Assembly (NCBI GenBank): GCA_958407995.1
Contig: CATYJU010000009.1
Span: 1-55,773 of the forward strand
Length of the DNA: 55,773 nt
Reading direction: 5' to 3'
Source: an uncultured Collinsella sp.
GTDB lineage: Bacteria > Actinomycetota > Coriobacteriia > Coriobacteriales > Coriobacteriaceae
The notes beneath the pieces are model-generated. The model made no database searches and was not told where the DNA came from. It saw nothing but the letters and a program-made list of their open reading frames with translations. The position numbers were made by a program, and so were the translations under genes. Numbering within the stretch: position 1 is the first letter of the stretch; every line of letters begins with the position of its first letter. This document shows positions 41,011 through 49,884 of this stretch, in pieces.

Positions 41011-42441
41011 ATGGCATCGAAGAACCTTTTGCCCGTCGTCGCACTCTGCGGCGCGCTCGCAACCGGAACGCCTGTCGCCGCTTGGGCGACTCCCGTCATG
41101 GCGGATTCCTTACCAGCAGCCCTAAGCTCCGCACCAAATCCATCGAGCACCATTGCGTGCAAGCGTTTTTCGATCGCACAGGCCGCAATCTCAACCTCGG
41201 GATGCCTTCGTCGTAATACGGACGGCTCGATAGTCGTGGATATCAATCGTTCGAACAAGGCAAACGGCTCCCAGGCGGGGTGCGCTGTCTGCACATGGCG
41301 CTCGGTTGTGCTCGATGCAGATGGCAATCCATGCAATTTAGAGCTGCGCATCGACATCGCTTCGGTCGATGACTCGGCGAACGGAGCGAAGGTCGCCTTC
41401 GACGGTGCGTTTTTCGAGAAAGGAGGCGGTATATGTCTGGGCTGCGCCGCCGCGAATGCAGACGACACGCAGCCCACCCTCTCATTCACGGCATCGTTGC
41501 GGCTGACCAAAGCCGACACCGATGCCATCGCGGCGGGAGAAGCATCCCTGCTGTTCTACGCCGTCAGCACCAAAGACACAGACGCTCATTTCGAGAAGCC
41601 AGCCGGATCACTCAGCCTTACACGAGGGACAGAGGCAGGCCCTATTGAAGTCGATACCCACGCGCAAAGCAGGCAACGCATTCTTGCCGACCCGGCGCTT
41701 CTCGAGATGGAGTGGAACGGATCCGGAGCCGTCGGAATTCTTCCCTCCGCGCTTAACGCCAAGACGCTCCCCTCAAACGACGAACCCATCAACGCAACCA
41801 TACAAGAAGGGAGCACGGACAAAGAAGCAGGTGCGGGCGACACGCCGTCGCCGACAAACAGCGTCCCAGCTTCTTTCGAAGCACCGAATGAGCCTGCTGC
41901 CGATCCAAACGATCCCGAGCTCGCGGACAGTCTGGGGCTTGCTGATCCTCAGGAGATCGATGAAGGTAACTGCTGCGTGCTTGCCGCCCTCGACCACACA
42001 GAGGTCATCGACGCCGCGAACATCGAAGTTGCCGCCGCCAATCAGCCCGTCCGCAAGTCGGCCATCATCGCATTTCCCGAATCCATCGAAGTCGTCTTTT
42101 TGCCATCGGGCGAGGTCGTGGCCCCAACACTGCTCACCTTGTTGGGCGCCAAGAATACTCGAAACGAAATTAAAAAGGTCACGGTTGTCGACCCTGCAAC
42201 CACCGCTAAACTGCGTCTATACGCCGTTGCCCCAGACGGAAGCAAGACCTTGGAATTCGATGGCGACACACTTCTAGCCTGGCGACGTCTGGATATTATG
42301 CAAGACGTCTCGTATCAGATCGAACTCGAAGGGTTTAATCGTGCCCGCGATGCCAATATCATCGCCGCGGCTATTGAATCCCCGCAGCGGCTTATGACAC
42401 TGCGCTTTGACTACTATCCCTATGTCCCAACAACCACCTGA
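41011..42441 (+). CDS. Large secreted protein of the surface cassette
   Basis: A 476-residue protein with a signal peptide (cleavage near AWA or VMA, residues 26-31), a Cys-rich N-terminal domain (Cys in STIACKRF, SGCLRR, AGCAVC, ICLGCAA) suitable for disulfides, an acidic Pro/Asn/Glu-rich linker (about 255-315), and a C-terminal beta domain with FLPSGEVVAPTLLTLLGAK. There is no C-terminal anchor. No enzymatic motif was seen. AAGGAG lies about 6 bases before the ATG. It ends the cassette; no sortase is encoded in the window. Confidence 0.72.
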   Translation: MASKNLLPVVALCGALATGTPVAAWATPVMADSLPAALSSAPNPSSTIACKRFSIAQAAISTSGCLRRNTDGSIVVDINRSNKANGSQAGCAVCTWRSVVLDADGNPCNLELRIDIASVDDSANGAKVAFDGAFFEKGGGICLGCAAANADDTQPTLSFTASLRLTKADTDAIAAGEASLLFYAVSTKDTDAHFEKPAGSLSLTRGTEAGPIEVDTHAQSRQRILADPALLEMEWNGSGAVGILPSALNAKTLPSNDEPINATIQEGSTDKEAGAGDTPSPTNSVPASFEAPNEPAADPNDPELADSLGLADPQEIDEGNCCVLAALDHTEVIDAANIEVAAANQPVRKSAIIAFPESIEVVFLPSGEVVAPTLLTLLGAKNTRNEIKKVTVVDPATTAKLRLYAVAPDGSKTLEFDGDTLLAWRRLDIMQDVSYQIELEGFNRARDANIIAAAIESPQRLMTLRFDYYPYVPTTT

Positions 42442-42559
42442 GGCTTAAATGCTGCGCATCATTCCTAATACCACTTATATAACGTATTAGATGAGTCGCG
42501 ATGTGCCTCGCATTTCGTTCTGCTACGATTGCCACGTTGGCATCAATACAGGAGGGCTC

Positions 42560-43276
42560 ATGCCGGGCTTGGGAACAATCATCAACGTTGCGCTTTTAGT
42601 TGCGGGCGGTCTTTTGGGATTAGCGGGCGGCCGCTTCATTACACCGCGCATCCAAGACACGCTCATGAAAGCATCGGGGCTGTGCGTCCTGTTTATCGGC
42701 CTGGGCGGCACCATGCAAAAGATGCTCATCATCGATGGAAAGGCGCTAGCGACCACCGGTACCACCATGCTCATTGTCTCATTTGCGCTCGGTTCGCTCA
42801 TCGGCGAGGCCATCAACTTGGAGGCCGCCATCGAGAACCTTGGCGAATGGCTCAAGCGCAAGACCGGCAGCGAGGGCGATAACGAGTTCACCAACGCTTT
42901 TGTCTCGACTTCACTCACCGTGTGCATCGGCGCCATGGCCATTGTGGGATCGATCCAGGACGGCCTGCTCGGCGACTGGTCAACGCTTGCCCTCAAGGGC
43001 GCACTGGACTGCATCATCGTCTGCACCATGACGGCCTCGCTTGGCCGCGGCTGTATCTTCTCCGCCCTGCCCGTCGCCGTGTTCCAGGGGACGATTACGC
43101 TGTTTGCCGGCGCGCTCTCCCCCATCATGACCACCGCCGCCCTCGACAGTCTATCGCTCGTGGGGTCTATGCTCATCTTCTGTGTCGGCGTCAACCTCAT
43201 CCGCCCTCAGACCTTCCGCACGGCCAATATGCTTCCCTCCGTCGTCATCGCCGTCATCTACGCCCTCCTGTTCTAA
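42560..43276 (+). CDS. DUF554 family membrane protein
   Basis: A 238-residue hydrophobic protein with about six to seven membrane spans, opening MPGLGTIINVALLVAGGLLG, with the DUF554 blocks GLCVLFIGLGGTMQ, ALGSLIGEAINLE, TSLTVCIGAMAIVGSIQDGL and FQGTITLFAGALSPIM. The family is thought to be a transporter but no substrate is established. AGGAGG precedes ATG 42560 by 5 bases. It lies just upstream of the Shango-like operon, separated by 87 bases, and is not part of that system as described elsewhere. Confidence 0.9.
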   Translation: MPGLGTIINVALLVAGGLLGLAGGRFITPRIQDTLMKASGLCVLFIGLGGTMQKMLIIDGKALATTGTTMLIVSFALGSLIGEAINLEAAIENLGEWLKRKTGSEGDNEFTNAFVSTSLTVCIGAMAIVGSIQDGLLGDWSTLALKGALDCIIVCTMTASLGRGCIFSALPVAVFQGTITLFAGALSPIMTTAALDSLSLVGSMLIFCVGVNLIRPQTFRTANMLPSVVIAVIYALLF

Positions 43277-43363
43277 AACTATCTACGCAGCGGTATCTCG
43301 AACATCTGTTTGATGCTGTGCTATGATATGAGGTCACCGTAGCTGCGTTCGAGAGGAGGAGCG

Positions 43364-45124
43364 GTGGCCGACCAGGACATCAAGATGCTCATCGAGCGCA
43401 TTATGGCCGAGGCCCGGACCCATCAGTCCGCCCGCTTCTCAAACGAAATCTACGCAGACGAGCCGATTCTCAAAACCGGCCGACAGATGCAGAATTTCCT
43501 CCCCGACCAGTACCGTAAAATGCGCGAGATATCGCGCTGGCAGGATGACCCCAAGGGCGGTGCAGGCCGCTGGCTTTCGGAAGCCGAGCTTTTTTACCGC
43601 CAGGGCCTGCTGATGGCCGACTTTGAGGACGACTGTCCCTACAACGGCACCTTTAAGTCATACTTTCCCACCTACAACGCCATGAGCGACCGGCAGCTGC
43701 GCGGCTACTTTACCTGGCGTGCCCAAGTGCGCCGCGGAACCGTCGAGGAAACGTCTACGTCCTTTGCCTTTCTGTACCTCTATGAGCTGATTTGCGGCAT
43801 TGGCGTAGATAATCCACTCGATGGTTTTAACAAGATCAAGGCTTTTTGGGATGTCTATCGCGCCTTCGAGCCCGGCATCGGCCGGTTTGCGCGCGTGTGG
43901 CTGCAAGATTACGCCGTGTTCCACGGGCTCGACCCCAAGCTGCTTCGCGACTCTAAAACCGTCATGTTCGATAACGCCCTTATCGAACTGCGGCGCGCGG
44001 CACGAGACCTTGTACCGGCACCGGCACCGTCCGGCCAGACCCCTAAGCGTCGCAAAACCTCCGAGCCCACGCTCCCCCTTCCGCCCGATGAAGTGCGCGA
44101 GGAGCGACTCATGGCCGCCATCAACGCCCTCTCCACGTACAACCTAAGTAGCTCGCGGCTCGACCGCAGCCACCACCGCGATCTGCGCCACGTGGCGTGC
44201 GCCGTGTATGTCCGCATGGCGCGCTACTATGACACGCACCGAAAGACCGGCATCGTGGCAAGTTTATTTGGGGAGGAGACGGCAATGCCCTACACCATGT
44301 TTGCCTCGGCCGTATTCTTTGCGCCCGAGCGCCACGAGGACTGCGAATACCGTCTGGACCCCATCCATATCTACCGTTGCCAAAACGGTTTTTGGGAATG
44401 CATGCGTATCCACGGTAGCAGGCAAAAGAGCAGCAAACTTGGCGAGATGATGCGCGCCTGCGACCAACGCCTGCGCCTGGCCCTGGACCCTGCCCACCCC
44501 CTGAAGGAGGAGAAGGTCCCCAAATATCTGGCCAAGATTATCGATGACGAGATTGTGGCATGGCTTTCGTGGGACGCCGCACACCAGCCAGTCAAGATCG
44601 ATATCGATTTGAGCCAGCTGGGGCACATTCGGAGCGCTGCCGCACAAACGCGCGAAGCGCTTTTGATCGACGAGGAACGCGAGGACGGCGCGTCCGCAGA
44701 AGCCGAGGCAGCGGACTCAGGGCAACCGGAAGCCGAGCCCGTAGCCGACGCGACGGTCGAGGCGGTCGCGGCGGCTGCAGGGCAGGACGAGTCCGACGAG
44801 CCGACCATATCCACCGAACAGTTTGGTGTCGTGGCACCGCTTCTCGCGCCGACGCCCGCGTTCGCAGCTGCTGCGCCCGCTGACGCCACGAACGAACTCG
44901 CGCCCGCCGCAGACGCCTATCTCCGCGCGCTGCTCGAGCACAACGCAGTACAGGCGGAATCGGCGGTAGTGCAATCGGGGCAGAGCGAGGACATGCTCGT
45001 CGATACCATCAACGAGGCGCTCTTTGACCTGGTGGGCGACACCGTAATTGAATTTAGCGCGGCAGGGCCGCAGATTATCGAGGACTACGAAGCAGACGTG
45101 AGAGGATACCTAGACCATGAGTGA
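43364..45124 (+). CDS. sngA: TerB-domain protein, Shango SngA-like
   Basis: A 586-residue protein with a TerB-N-type domain (about residues 60-210: ELFYRQGLLMADFEDD, MSDRQLRGYFTWRAQVRRG) and a TerB-C-like C-terminus (about 490-586, ending VIEFSAAGPQIIEDYEADV). Between them is a domain with FGEETAMPYTMFASAVFF and a long Ala/Glu/Gln-rich linker (about 440-520). It is followed by a P-loop ATPase and a DEVH helicase, the gene order of the Shango anti-phage system. TerB domains in other systems are associated with the inner membrane. The GTG start has GAGAGGAGGAG upstream; a -10-like TATGAT lies at 43322-43327. Confidence 0.8.
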   Translation: MADQDIKMLIERIMAEARTHQSARFSNEIYADEPILKTGRQMQNFLPDQYRKMREISRWQDDPKGGAGRWLSEAELFYRQGLLMADFEDDCPYNGTFKSYFPTYNAMSDRQLRGYFTWRAQVRRGTVEETSTSFAFLYLYELICGIGVDNPLDGFNKIKAFWDVYRAFEPGIGRFARVWLQDYAVFHGLDPKLLRDSKTVMFDNALIELRRAARDLVPAPAPSGQTPKRRKTSEPTLPLPPDEVREERLMAAINALSTYNLSSSRLDRSHHRDLRHVACAVYVRMARYYDTHRKTGIVASLFGEETAMPYTMFASAVFFAPERHEDCEYRLDPIHIYRCQNGFWECMRIHGSRQKSSKLGEMMRACDQRLRLALDPAHPLKEEKVPKYLAKIIDDEIVAWLSWDAAHQPVKIDIDLSQLGHIRSAAAQTREALLIDEEREDGASAEAEAADSGQPEAEPVADATVEAVAAAAGQDESDEPTISTEQFGVVAPLLAPTPAFAAAAPADATNELAPAADAYLRALLEHNAVQAESAVVQSGQSEDMLVDTINEALFDLVGDTVIEFSAAGPQIIEDYEADVRGYLDHE

Positions 45125-46421
45125 TACCGCATCCGCAGCACCCCGCGTGCCCAAGCGCGTCGCTGCCGTCATTCTCAACTCGCTCAAGGGCGGCGTGGTC
45201 CCGCGCATCGGTCTTCCTTACATCACCGTAGGGCGCGAGGTCGAGATCCGCGCCCTGCTCACCGATCTGAGTCTCATCGCCGACGGTGGCGCGAGCTTCC
45301 GCTTTCTGGTCGGTCGCTACGGCGCCGGCAAGAGCTTTTTGCTCCAGACTATCCGCACGCACGCCATGGGCGAGGGATTCGTCGTCGCTGATGCCGACCT
45401 GTCGCCCGAGCGCCGCCTGCAGGGCGGTCAGGGACAGGGCCTTGCCACCTACCGCGAGCTCATCCGCAATATATCGACCAAGACGCGCCCCGAGGGCGGT
45501 GCGCTCAACCTTATTCTGGATCGCTGGGTCGCCTCGTGTGCCGACGTCGACGAGTCGGTCGTCAATGCCCAACTGGCCCCGCTCGAGGAGATGGTCCACG
45601 GCTTCGACTTCACCCGCATGCTCCGCCGCTATCGCATGGCCGCATCCGGGGGCGACGAAGAGGCCATGAGCCGCGTGACCAAATGGATCCGCGGCGAATA
45701 TCGCACCAAGAGCGAGGCTCGCGCCGAGCTGGGCTCCTCGACCATCATCAGCGATGACGACTGGTACGACTACGTCAAACTCATCGCGCGTTTTTTGGTT
45801 TGCAGCGGCTACAAGGGCATGCTGGTGCTCATCGACGAGCTCGTGAATCTGTATAAGATTCCCAACGCCATCACGCGCCAGTACAACTACGAGAAGATCC
45901 TGACCATGTACAACGACACGCTCCAGGGCAAGGCGCAGTACCTGGGCATGATCATGGGCGGCACGCCAACCTCCATCGAGGACCGTCGCCGCGGCGTGTT
46001 CTCCTACGAGGCTCTGCGTAGCCGACTCGCTCAGGGTCGCTTTGCGCGCGAGGACCTTAAGGACATGCTCGCGCCCATCATCCGTCTGCAGCCACTCACC
46101 TACGAGGAGCTGCTGGTGCTGATCGAAAAACTCATGCAAATTCACGCCGGTTACTTTGGCTGGACGCCCACGCTTACCGAGAACGACTTGGTGGACTTCC
46201 TCAAGATCGAGTTCGGTCGTGTGGGAGCCGACACGCACCTGACGCCGCGCGAGGTCATTCGCGACTTTATCGAGCTGCTCGACATCCTGTGCCAGAACCC
46301 CGATGCCAACGTGGCCGAGCTGTTGCAAAGCGTCGGCGGCGACACGCTAGCGCCGGCAACCGCAACAGGCGACACCGATACCGCAGGCGGCGACCGCAAC
46401 TTCGCCGAATTCACCATCTAA
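45117..46421 (+). CDS. sngB: DUF2791 P-loop ATPase, Shango SngB-like
   Basis: A 434-residue ATPase with Walker A GRYGAGKS (66-73) and Walker B MLVLIDEL (about 236-243). The VGREVEIRALLTDL opening is typical of the DUF2791/BrxD type also found in BREX loci. It overlaps the TerB gene by 8 bases, so the two are translationally coupled. In Shango the ATPase is one of three required components. It probably works with the helicase encoded next, but the mechanism is not known to me. Confidence 0.85.
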   Translation: MSDTASAAPRVPKRVAAVILNSLKGGVVPRIGLPYITVGREVEIRALLTDLSLIADGGASFRFLVGRYGAGKSFLLQTIRTHAMGEGFVVADADLSPERRLQGGQGQGLATYRELIRNISTKTRPEGGALNLILDRWVASCADVDESVVNAQLAPLEEMVHGFDFTRMLRRYRMAASGGDEEAMSRVTKWIRGEYRTKSEARAELGSSTIISDDDWYDYVKLIARFLVCSGYKGMLVLIDELVNLYKIPNAITRQYNYEKILTMYNDTLQGKAQYLGMIMGGTPTSIEDRRRGVFSYEALRSRLAQGRFAREDLKDMLAPIIRLQPLTYEELLVLIEKLMQIHAGYFGWTPTLTENDLVDFLKIEFGRVGADTHLTPREVIRDFIELLDILCQNPDANVAELLQSVGGDTLAPATATGDTDTAGGDRNFAEFTI

Positions 46422-46537
46422 CCTGCCAAAAAGGGACAGGTTTATTTTGGCTGGTTTTATCTGGGCAAACGTTGAGGCGGTAATGCAGCAAACCCTTGGC
46501 CACCGCGTTAAGAGGTTCGTATTTGAGAGGAGGCCCC

Positions 46538-48979
46538 GTGAACGCCTTTGACCGATATGCTCCGTTTATCCAAGACTTCATCTACTCCCACGATTGGGAG
46601 AGTCTGCGCTCTATCCAGGTTGCAGCGGCAGACGCCATCTTTAACACGCAAGACAATGTGCTCCTGACGGCATCCACGGCTTCCGGCAAAACCGAGGCGG
46701 CCTTCTTTCCCATCCTGACCGAGTTTTGGGAGAACCCGCCCGCGAGCGTGGGCGCCCTCTACATCGGCCCCCTCAAGGCGCTCATCAATGATCAGTTCGT
46801 CCGTCTCAACGACCTCTGCGAAGAGGCCGATATCCCTGTCTGGCACTGGCATGGCGATGTCTCGCAGTCGCACAAGGCTAAGCTCATCAAAAAACCGAGC
46901 GGCATCTTGCAGATTACACCCGAGTCGCTCGAGGCGCTCCTGATCCATAAGCACATGGCGATCCCGCGCATGTTTTGCGACCTGCGCTACGTGGTCATCG
47001 ATGAGGTCCACTCGCTCATGCGCGGCGACCGTGGCGGGCAGACGCTCTGCCTTATCGAGCGGCTCTCGCGCATGGCCGGCGTGCAGCCTCGACGCATTGG
47101 CCTTTCGGCCACCATCGGCGACCCCGAGCGCACGGGCGCTTTTCTCTCACAGGGAACGGGGCGCGACTGCGTTATCCCCCGCTTTGAAGAACCGCGTCGC
47201 GTGTGGCGCATCTCCATGGAGCACTTCTACAACTCGGGCCCCCAGGCACAGCAGCGGGGATTCATGGGCACAGGTCCGCAGAAAGCCGAAGTGCTCGCAT
47301 GCGAGCGCATCGAGGCGGCATCCGCGGCACTGCCCGCCGGCGCCCAAGACATGCGTCACAGCGGACAACTCACACAAGAGGAGCGCCGTCAACGTCGTGA
47401 GCGGGCACGGGGCAAGGCCGCTCCCAAGGACCGTCGCACTTCCTCAGCCCCCGAGGGCGAAGTCGACATCCCGCAGGCAACCGAACAGGCACTGCTCAAC
47501 CCCACCGACACCGCACCCGACAACGCCGACCCCGGCATGGGCTACATCTTTGAGCATACCCGCGGCCGCAAGTGCCTGGTCTTTGCCAACTCGCGCGAGG
47601 AGGCAGAGGCCGTGTGCTCCATGTTGCGCAGCTACTGCGAGAGCCGGCACGAGCCAGACCGCTTTCTCATCCACCACGGCAACCTTTCGGCATCGCTGCG
47701 CGAGACGGCCGAGGAGCTCATGCGCGACGAAGAGCAGGCGCAGACGACCGTCACCACCTCCACGCTGGAGCTCGGCATTGATATCGGTCGCCTGGAGCGC
47801 GCGTTCCAGATTGACGCGCCGTTTACCGTCAGCTCCTTTTTGCAGCGCATGGGGCGCACAGGCCGTCGCGACCTTCCGCCCGAGATGTGGTTTGTCATGC
47901 GCGAGGAAGAACCCGAGCCGCGCACGATGATGCCCGAGACCATTCCGTGGAAGCTCCTGCAGGGCATCGCGCTCGTACAACTCTATCGCGAGGAAAAGTG
48001 GGTCGAGCCGCCCGAGCTCGATCGACTCCCCTACAGCCTGCTCTACCACCAGACTATGTCGACGCTTGCCAGCACCGGCGAACTCACGCCGGCAGAGCTT
48101 GCCCAGCGCGTGCTCACACTCAGCTATTTCCATCGCATCTCGGCCGATGACTATCGCGTGTTGCTGCGTCACCTCATTAAGATCGACCAAATCCAAGTCA
48201 CCGAGGGCGGCGGGCTCATCGTGGGTCTCGCGGGCGAGCGCATCATCAACAACTTTAAGTTCTACGCCGTGTTCCAGGAAAACGAGGAGTTCACCGTTCG
48301 CAGCGAATCGGCCGAGCTGGGCACGATTGTCAACCCGCCCCCGCCCGGTGAGCGCATTGCCATCGCCGGACACTGCTGGATTGTCGAGGAAGTGGACTGG
48401 AAGCGTCACACCGTCTTTGCCACGCAGGTCAAGGGCCGGGTGCCGGCCTACTTTGGCGACTGCCCCGGCGACATCAATACACACGTACTCGAGCGTATGC
48501 GCAAGGCGCTCAACGAGCACGCGGCGTATCCGTACCTGATGGGTAACGCGCGGGCCCGTCTGGCGCAGGCTCGCCATACGGCCGAGATTTCGGGCGCGGG
48601 AACTAAGCCGCTCATCAACCTGGGTGGCGACACCTGGGTGCTCTTCCCCTGGTTGGGCAGCTACGCCTTTTTGGCGCTCGAGCGCATGCTCAAGATTAAA
48701 TGCGCCGCTGAGTTGGGCCTTCGCGGACTCGACCCGTCACGCCCGTACTTTATGCAGTTTAAGATGAAGGCCGACGAGGAGACGTTCTTTGAAGTGCTCG
48801 CCGCCGAAGCCGAGAAAGACTTCGACCCCATCGACCTCGTCTATCCCGGCGAGGTGCCTTACTTTGACCGCTACGACGAGCTTGTTCCCGAAGAGCTCGT
48901 GCGCAAGGGCTTTGCCGAAGGCGTGCTCGACATCGAAGGCATGAAGCAGCGCGTTCTCGGCTGGCGCGACCACGCCTAA
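46538..48979 (+). CDS. sngC: DEVH-box helicase, Shango SngC-like
   Basis: An 813-residue SF2 helicase. Walker A LTASTASGKT (Lys51), DEVH (about 154-157, VVIDEVHSLM), SATIGDPE (motif III), and the second RecA domain with TTSTLELGIDIG and MGRTGRRD. Its nearest well-known relatives are the Lhr/BrxHI-type helicases. About residues 265-335 hold a charged, low-complexity insert between the two RecA domains. The start is GTG 46538, after GAGAGGAGG. A 116-base spacer with a CCAAAA...TTTTGG hairpin (46426-46450) separates it from the ATPase gene. Confidence 0.87.
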   Translation: MNAFDRYAPFIQDFIYSHDWESLRSIQVAAADAIFNTQDNVLLTASTASGKTEAAFFPILTEFWENPPASVGALYIGPLKALINDQFVRLNDLCEEADIPVWHWHGDVSQSHKAKLIKKPSGILQITPESLEALLIHKHMAIPRMFCDLRYVVIDEVHSLMRGDRGGQTLCLIERLSRMAGVQPRRIGLSATIGDPERTGAFLSQGTGRDCVIPRFEEPRRVWRISMEHFYNSGPQAQQRGFMGTGPQKAEVLACERIEAASAALPAGAQDMRHSGQLTQEERRQRRERARGKAAPKDRRTSSAPEGEVDIPQATEQALLNPTDTAPDNADPGMGYIFEHTRGRKCLVFANSREEAEAVCSMLRSYCESRHEPDRFLIHHGNLSASLRETAEELMRDEEQAQTTVTTSTLELGIDIGRLERAFQIDAPFTVSSFLQRMGRTGRRDLPPEMWFVMREEEPEPRTMMPETIPWKLLQGIALVQLYREEKWVEPPELDRLPYSLLYHQTMSTLASTGELTPAELAQRVLTLSYFHRISADDYRVLLRHLIKIDQIQVTEGGGLIVGLAGERIINNFKFYAVFQENEEFTVRSESAELGTIVNPPPPGERIAIAGHCWIVEEVDWKRHTVFATQVKGRVPAYFGDCPGDINTHVLERMRKALNEHAAYPYLMGNARARLAQARHTAEISGAGTKPLINLGGDTWVLFPWLGSYAFLALERMLKIKCAAELGLRGLDPSRPYFMQFKMKADEETFFEVLAAEAEKDFDPIDLVYPGEVPYFDRYDELVPEELVRKGFAEGVLDIEGMKQRVLGWRDHA

Positions 48980-49005
48980 GACCAGTCTTTTTGGGACGAG
49001 GAGAC

Positions 49006-49884
49006 TTATTTGTCGTGAAGGACGGTGCCGAGGAAGTCGGTGTCGAAGGGCACGGCTTCGGCAAAGGCGTAGTTGCCGTCGCTGGCGATGAGCAGGTAGT
49101 TTTCCTCGCCGCCGAACTCCGCATCGCCACATGGGACCACCCAGGCGTGGGCGAATACCTCGAGTGCCGTGGCAGCGCAATCGCGCAGGAACGTCACATC
49201 GCTCCCCTCGCTTGCGCTCACGATATTGGCCACGTAGATGCCGCCGGCATTCAGGCTGCCCCGCACTAGACGCAACGCCTCAACGGTCGCCAGCTCGCGT
49301 ACGGGCTCGGCACCGCCAAAGCAATCGCTCACGACCACGTCGTAGCGACGATGACCCACACTCGTCACACCCAGATACGAGCGAGCCTCAGCAGTAATCA
49401 CCCGCAAGCGGTCGCCCACCGTGCGCTCCAGCTCGTCCAGATAGAACCAACGGCGCGCCAGGCGCGTAATCTCTCCGTCATACTCGATAACGTCCATGCG
49501 CAAGCCCTCGTGCGACATCAGCGCAAACTTGGGATAGGCAAACCCGCCGCCACCCAGCATGAGCATACGGTCGATGCCGTGACCATAAGCGTCGTGCATT
49601 GCACCCTCGGCCTCAAACACGTCGTCAAACGCACGATAGTACGCAAAGACGGGCTCAGCCCAACGCTCGCCAACGTAACTCGCGCTTTGGTAGACGCCGC
49701 CTTGCACCAATACGCGGACTTCGTCGCTGCCCTCGTCGTGCACGCGCTTCACACGCGCCAACCCATTGCAGGTTCGCGCAACCTGCAGACAGGCAGCACG
49801 AACAGCGACAGCGGCCGCACCAAGCGCCGCGGCTCCCAGAGCAACGCCGGCAACGACGCCGGCAGAAACACTCGGCTTGTTCAT
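49006..49884 (-). CDS. Spermidine-synthase-fold methyltransferase-like protein
   Basis: A 292-residue protein. An N-terminal hydrophobic segment (about residues 5-30) may anchor it in the membrane. The rest has a Rossmann-like spermidine-synthase fold: MLMLGGGGFAYPKFAL (nucleotide-binding loop), MDVIEYDGEITRLARRWF and YDVVVSDCFGG. Key polyamine-binding residues of true SpeE were not confirmed, so aminopropyl transfer is uncertain; a methyltransferase-type role is equally possible. Its ATG directly follows the Elp3 stop (TAGATG), with AAGGAG inside the end of elp3, so the two are translationally coupled. Confidence 0.78.
   Translation of the reverse strand: MNKPSVSAGVVAGVALGAAALGAAAVAVRAACLQVARTCNGLARVKRVHDEGSDEVRVLVQGGVYQSASYVGERWAEPVFAYYRAFDDVFEAEGAMHDAYGHGIDRMLMLGGGGFAYPKFALMSHEGLRMDVIEYDGEITRLARRWFYLDELERTVGDRLRVITAEARSYLGVTSVGHRRYDVVVSDCFGGAEPVRELATVEALRLVRGSLNAGGIYVANIVSASEGSDVTFLRDCAATALEVFAHAWVVPCGDAEFGGEENYLLIASDGNYAFAEAVPFDTDFLGTVLHDK

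Noticed and set aside
45117..46421. BREX assignment for the DUF2791 ATPase
   Set aside because: No PglX, PglZ or BrxC-like gene is in the window; the TerB-ATPase-helicase order fits Shango better.
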